Positions 62,743 through 64,000 of a stretch of 64,000 bases of DNA are shown here, one piece after another. Origin of the DNA: Pseudomonas fluorescens (GTDB taxonomy: Bacteria; Pseudomonadota; Gammaproteobacteria; Pseudomonadales; Pseudomonadaceae). The notes beneath the pieces were generated by a model. The model did no database searches. It was not told where the DNA came from and saw only the letters and a list, made by a program, of their open reading frames with translations. The position numbers were made by a program, and so were the translations under genes. The stretch is taken from NCBI RefSeq assembly GCF_902497855.1, contig NZ_CABVHU010000020.1, positions 62,001-126,000 on the forward strand. The letters run 5' to 3'. The first letter of the stretch is position 1, and every line of letters begins with the position of its first letter.

Positions 62743-63936
62743 TCAGTAGAGGCATTCCACGGCCATCGCCGTCGCTTCGCCGCCGCCGATGCAAATCGCC
62801 GCAACACCACGCTTCAGGCCTTTCTGGCGCAGTGCCGAGAGCAAGGTCACAAGGATCCGCGCACCGGACGCACCGATCGGGTGACCCAGGGCGCAGGCGC
62901 CGCCGTGAACGTTGATCTTCTCGTGGGGGATTTCCAGTTGGGTCATGGTCACCAGACTGACGACCGCGAAGGCTTCGTTGACTTCCACCAGATCGACTTC
63001 GTCCAGGGACCAGCCGGTTTTCTTCATCAGTTTCTTGATCGCGCCCACCGGCGCCACAGGGAACAGGCCCGGGGTATCGGCAAACGCGGCGTGGCCGTGG
63101 ATCACCGCCAAGGGTTTCAGGCCGCGCTTCTGGGCTTCGGAACGGCGCATCAGCACCAGGGCCGCGGCGCCATCGGAGATCGAGCTGGAGTTCGCCGCGG
63201 TGACAGTGCCACCGTCGCGGAACGCCGGTTTCAGCGAGGCAATCTTGTCCAGCCTGGCTTTCGGTGGCTGCTCGTCGTGGCTGATCAGTACCTGCTCTTT
63301 ACCCACGGTCACGGTGAGCGGCACGATCTCGTCCTTGAAGCTGCCGTCCTTGATCGCCTGCTGTGCGCGGGTGGTCGAGGCAATGGCAAATGCGTCCTGG
63401 GCTTCACGGGTGAAACCGTTGGTTTCGGCGCAATCCTCGGCGAAGGTGCCCATCAAGCGGCCCTTGTCGTAAGCGTCTTCCAGACCGTCCAGAAACATGT
63501 GGTCGAGTACGCGGCCGTGGCCCATGCGGTAACCGCTGCGCGCGCGGTCCAGCAGGTACGGCGCGTTGGACATGCTTTCCATGCCGCCGGCGACCACCAC
63601 CTCGGCGCTGCCGGCCACCAGCATGTCATGCGCCAGAATGGCCGCTTCCATGCCCGAGCCGCACATCTTGTTCAGGGTGGTGCAGCGGGTCGATTTATCC
63701 AGCCCGGCGCCCAGGGCGGCCTGACGTGCCGGCGCCTGGCCGAGGCCGGCGGGCAGTACGCAGCCGAACAGCACTTCTTCAACCGCATCCGGCGCAATAC
63801 CGGCGCGTTCAACCGCGGCTTTGATCGCTGCCGCACCGAGTTGCGGCGCGGTCAGGCTTTTCAGTTCGCCCTGAAAACCGCCCATCGGGGTGCGGACGGC
63901 GCTGACGATAACAATTGGATCGTTGGCAATAGTCAT
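62743..63936 (-). CDS. Acetyl-CoA C-acyltransferase (thiolase)
   Basis: This 397-residue classical thiolase has the nucleophilic cysteine in TTLNKMCGSGMEAAIL, the histidine in GGACALGHPIGASGARIL and the second cysteine in GVAAICIGGGEATAMAVE. Context suggests cleavage of 2-methylacetoacetyl-CoA in isoleucine degradation. The SDR gene at the right edge ends 12 bp upstream of its start. Confidence 0.94.
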   Translation of the reverse strand: MTIANDPIVIVSAVRTPMGGFQGELKSLTAPQLGAAAIKAAVERAGIAPDAVEEVLFGCVLPAGLGQAPARQAALGAGLDKSTRCTTLNKMCGSGMEAAILAHDMLVAGSAEVVVAGGMESMSNAPYLLDRARSGYRMGHGRVLDHMFLDGLEDAYDKGRLMGTFAEDCAETNGFTREAQDAFAIASTTRAQQAIKDGSFKDEIVPLTVTVGKEQVLISHDEQPPKARLDKIASLKPAFRDGGTVTAANSSSISDGAAALVLMRRSEAQKRGLKPLAVIHGHAAFADTPGLFPVAPVGAIKKLMKKTGWSLDEVDLVEVNEAFAVVSLVTMTQLEIPHEKINVHGGACALGHPIGASGARILVTLLSALRQKGLKRGVAAICIGGGEATAMAVECLY

Positions 63937-63948
63937 GACAAATCCTCT

Positions 63949-64000
63949 TTACTTGGCGGCCATGCGCAAGGCGCCGTCGAGACGGATCACCTCGCCATTG
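63949..64000 (-). CDS. SDR C-terminus, 3-hydroxyacyl-CoA dehydrogenase type (partial)
   Basis: Only the last 16 codons are in the window. They read NGEVIRLDGALRMAAK and stop. The segment NGEVIRLDGALRM is typical of the C-terminus of short-chain 3-hydroxyacyl-CoA (3-hydroxy-2-methylbutyryl-CoA) dehydrogenases, which fits the isoleucine cluster. Confidence 0.75.
   Translation of the reverse strand, partial: NGEVIRLDGALRMAAK

Overview
This 64 kb window is a chromosomal segment of a Pseudomonas, most likely of the P. fluorescens group. The evidence is high GC, Pseudomonas-type REP palindromes between genes, an OprD-family porin, split pqiA genes, a cysI-DUF934 pair and a polyamine-type glutamine synthetase cluster. 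I see no rRNA, tRNA, CRISPR array or complete insertion sequence.

Positions 1-10.5 kb hold small-molecule catabolism. There is the 3' part of an aldehyde dehydrogenase gene, an OprD porin divergent from a GcvA-like LysR regulator, a hydroxyisobutyrate-dehydrogenase-family enzyme and an SDR. A tight six-gene CoA-thioester operon follows (OB-fold DUF35 protein, SCPx-type thiolase, SDR, enoyl-CoA hydratase, hotdog thioesterase, class III CoA transferase) and ends at a strong terminator.

Positions 10.8-24 kb carry the most distinctive system: a complete Nit1C nitrilase cluster (nitB to nitH), the type linked to cyanide/nitrile nitrogen assimilation. It continues into a LnmK-like protein and a cobalamin-dependent methylmalonyl-CoA mutase, which is unusual for a pseudomonad. 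A sigma-54 promoter precedes nitB. A two-PAS sigma-54 activator (nitA) lies 11 kb downstream, beyond a cysI-DUF934 operon. Three copies of a 14-bp palindrome (core ACG-N6-CGT) lie upstream of nitB and three more upstream of nitA, which ties regulator to operon.

Positions 24-30 kb are a patchwork of regulator-plus-single-gene pairs (EamA exporter/LysR, HxlR/old yellow enzyme, LysR/SnoaL-like) with one truncated MFS gene. Positions 30-38.7 kb hold polyamine use (AraC regulator, gamma-glutamylpolyamine synthetase, PotF-type binding protein, PuuB-type oxidase) and the pqiAABC envelope lipid-transport operon.

Positions 38.8-49.5 kb hold a ferric-iron-type ABC transporter with a likely Fur box, a lone tyrosine recombinase, UDP-glucose dehydrogenase, a LodA/LodB-like CTQ-quinoprotein oxidase pair, and a LysR gene. 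Positions 49.8-57.3 kb are a probable catabolic cluster: an argininosuccinate-lyase-family enzyme, a polar amino acid ABC transporter, two PuuE-like polysaccharide-deacetylase-family hydrolases and an MFS transporter. After an HPP membrane protein, 58.3-64 kb contains acyl-CoA genes of the branched-chain amino acid degradation type in two convergent blocks: 3-hydroxyisobutyryl-CoA hydrolase, two acyl-CoA dehydrogenases, enoyl-CoA hydratase, thiolase and the end of an SDR.

REP elements occupy many intergenic gaps. Three of them are composite palindromes of exactly 90 bp.
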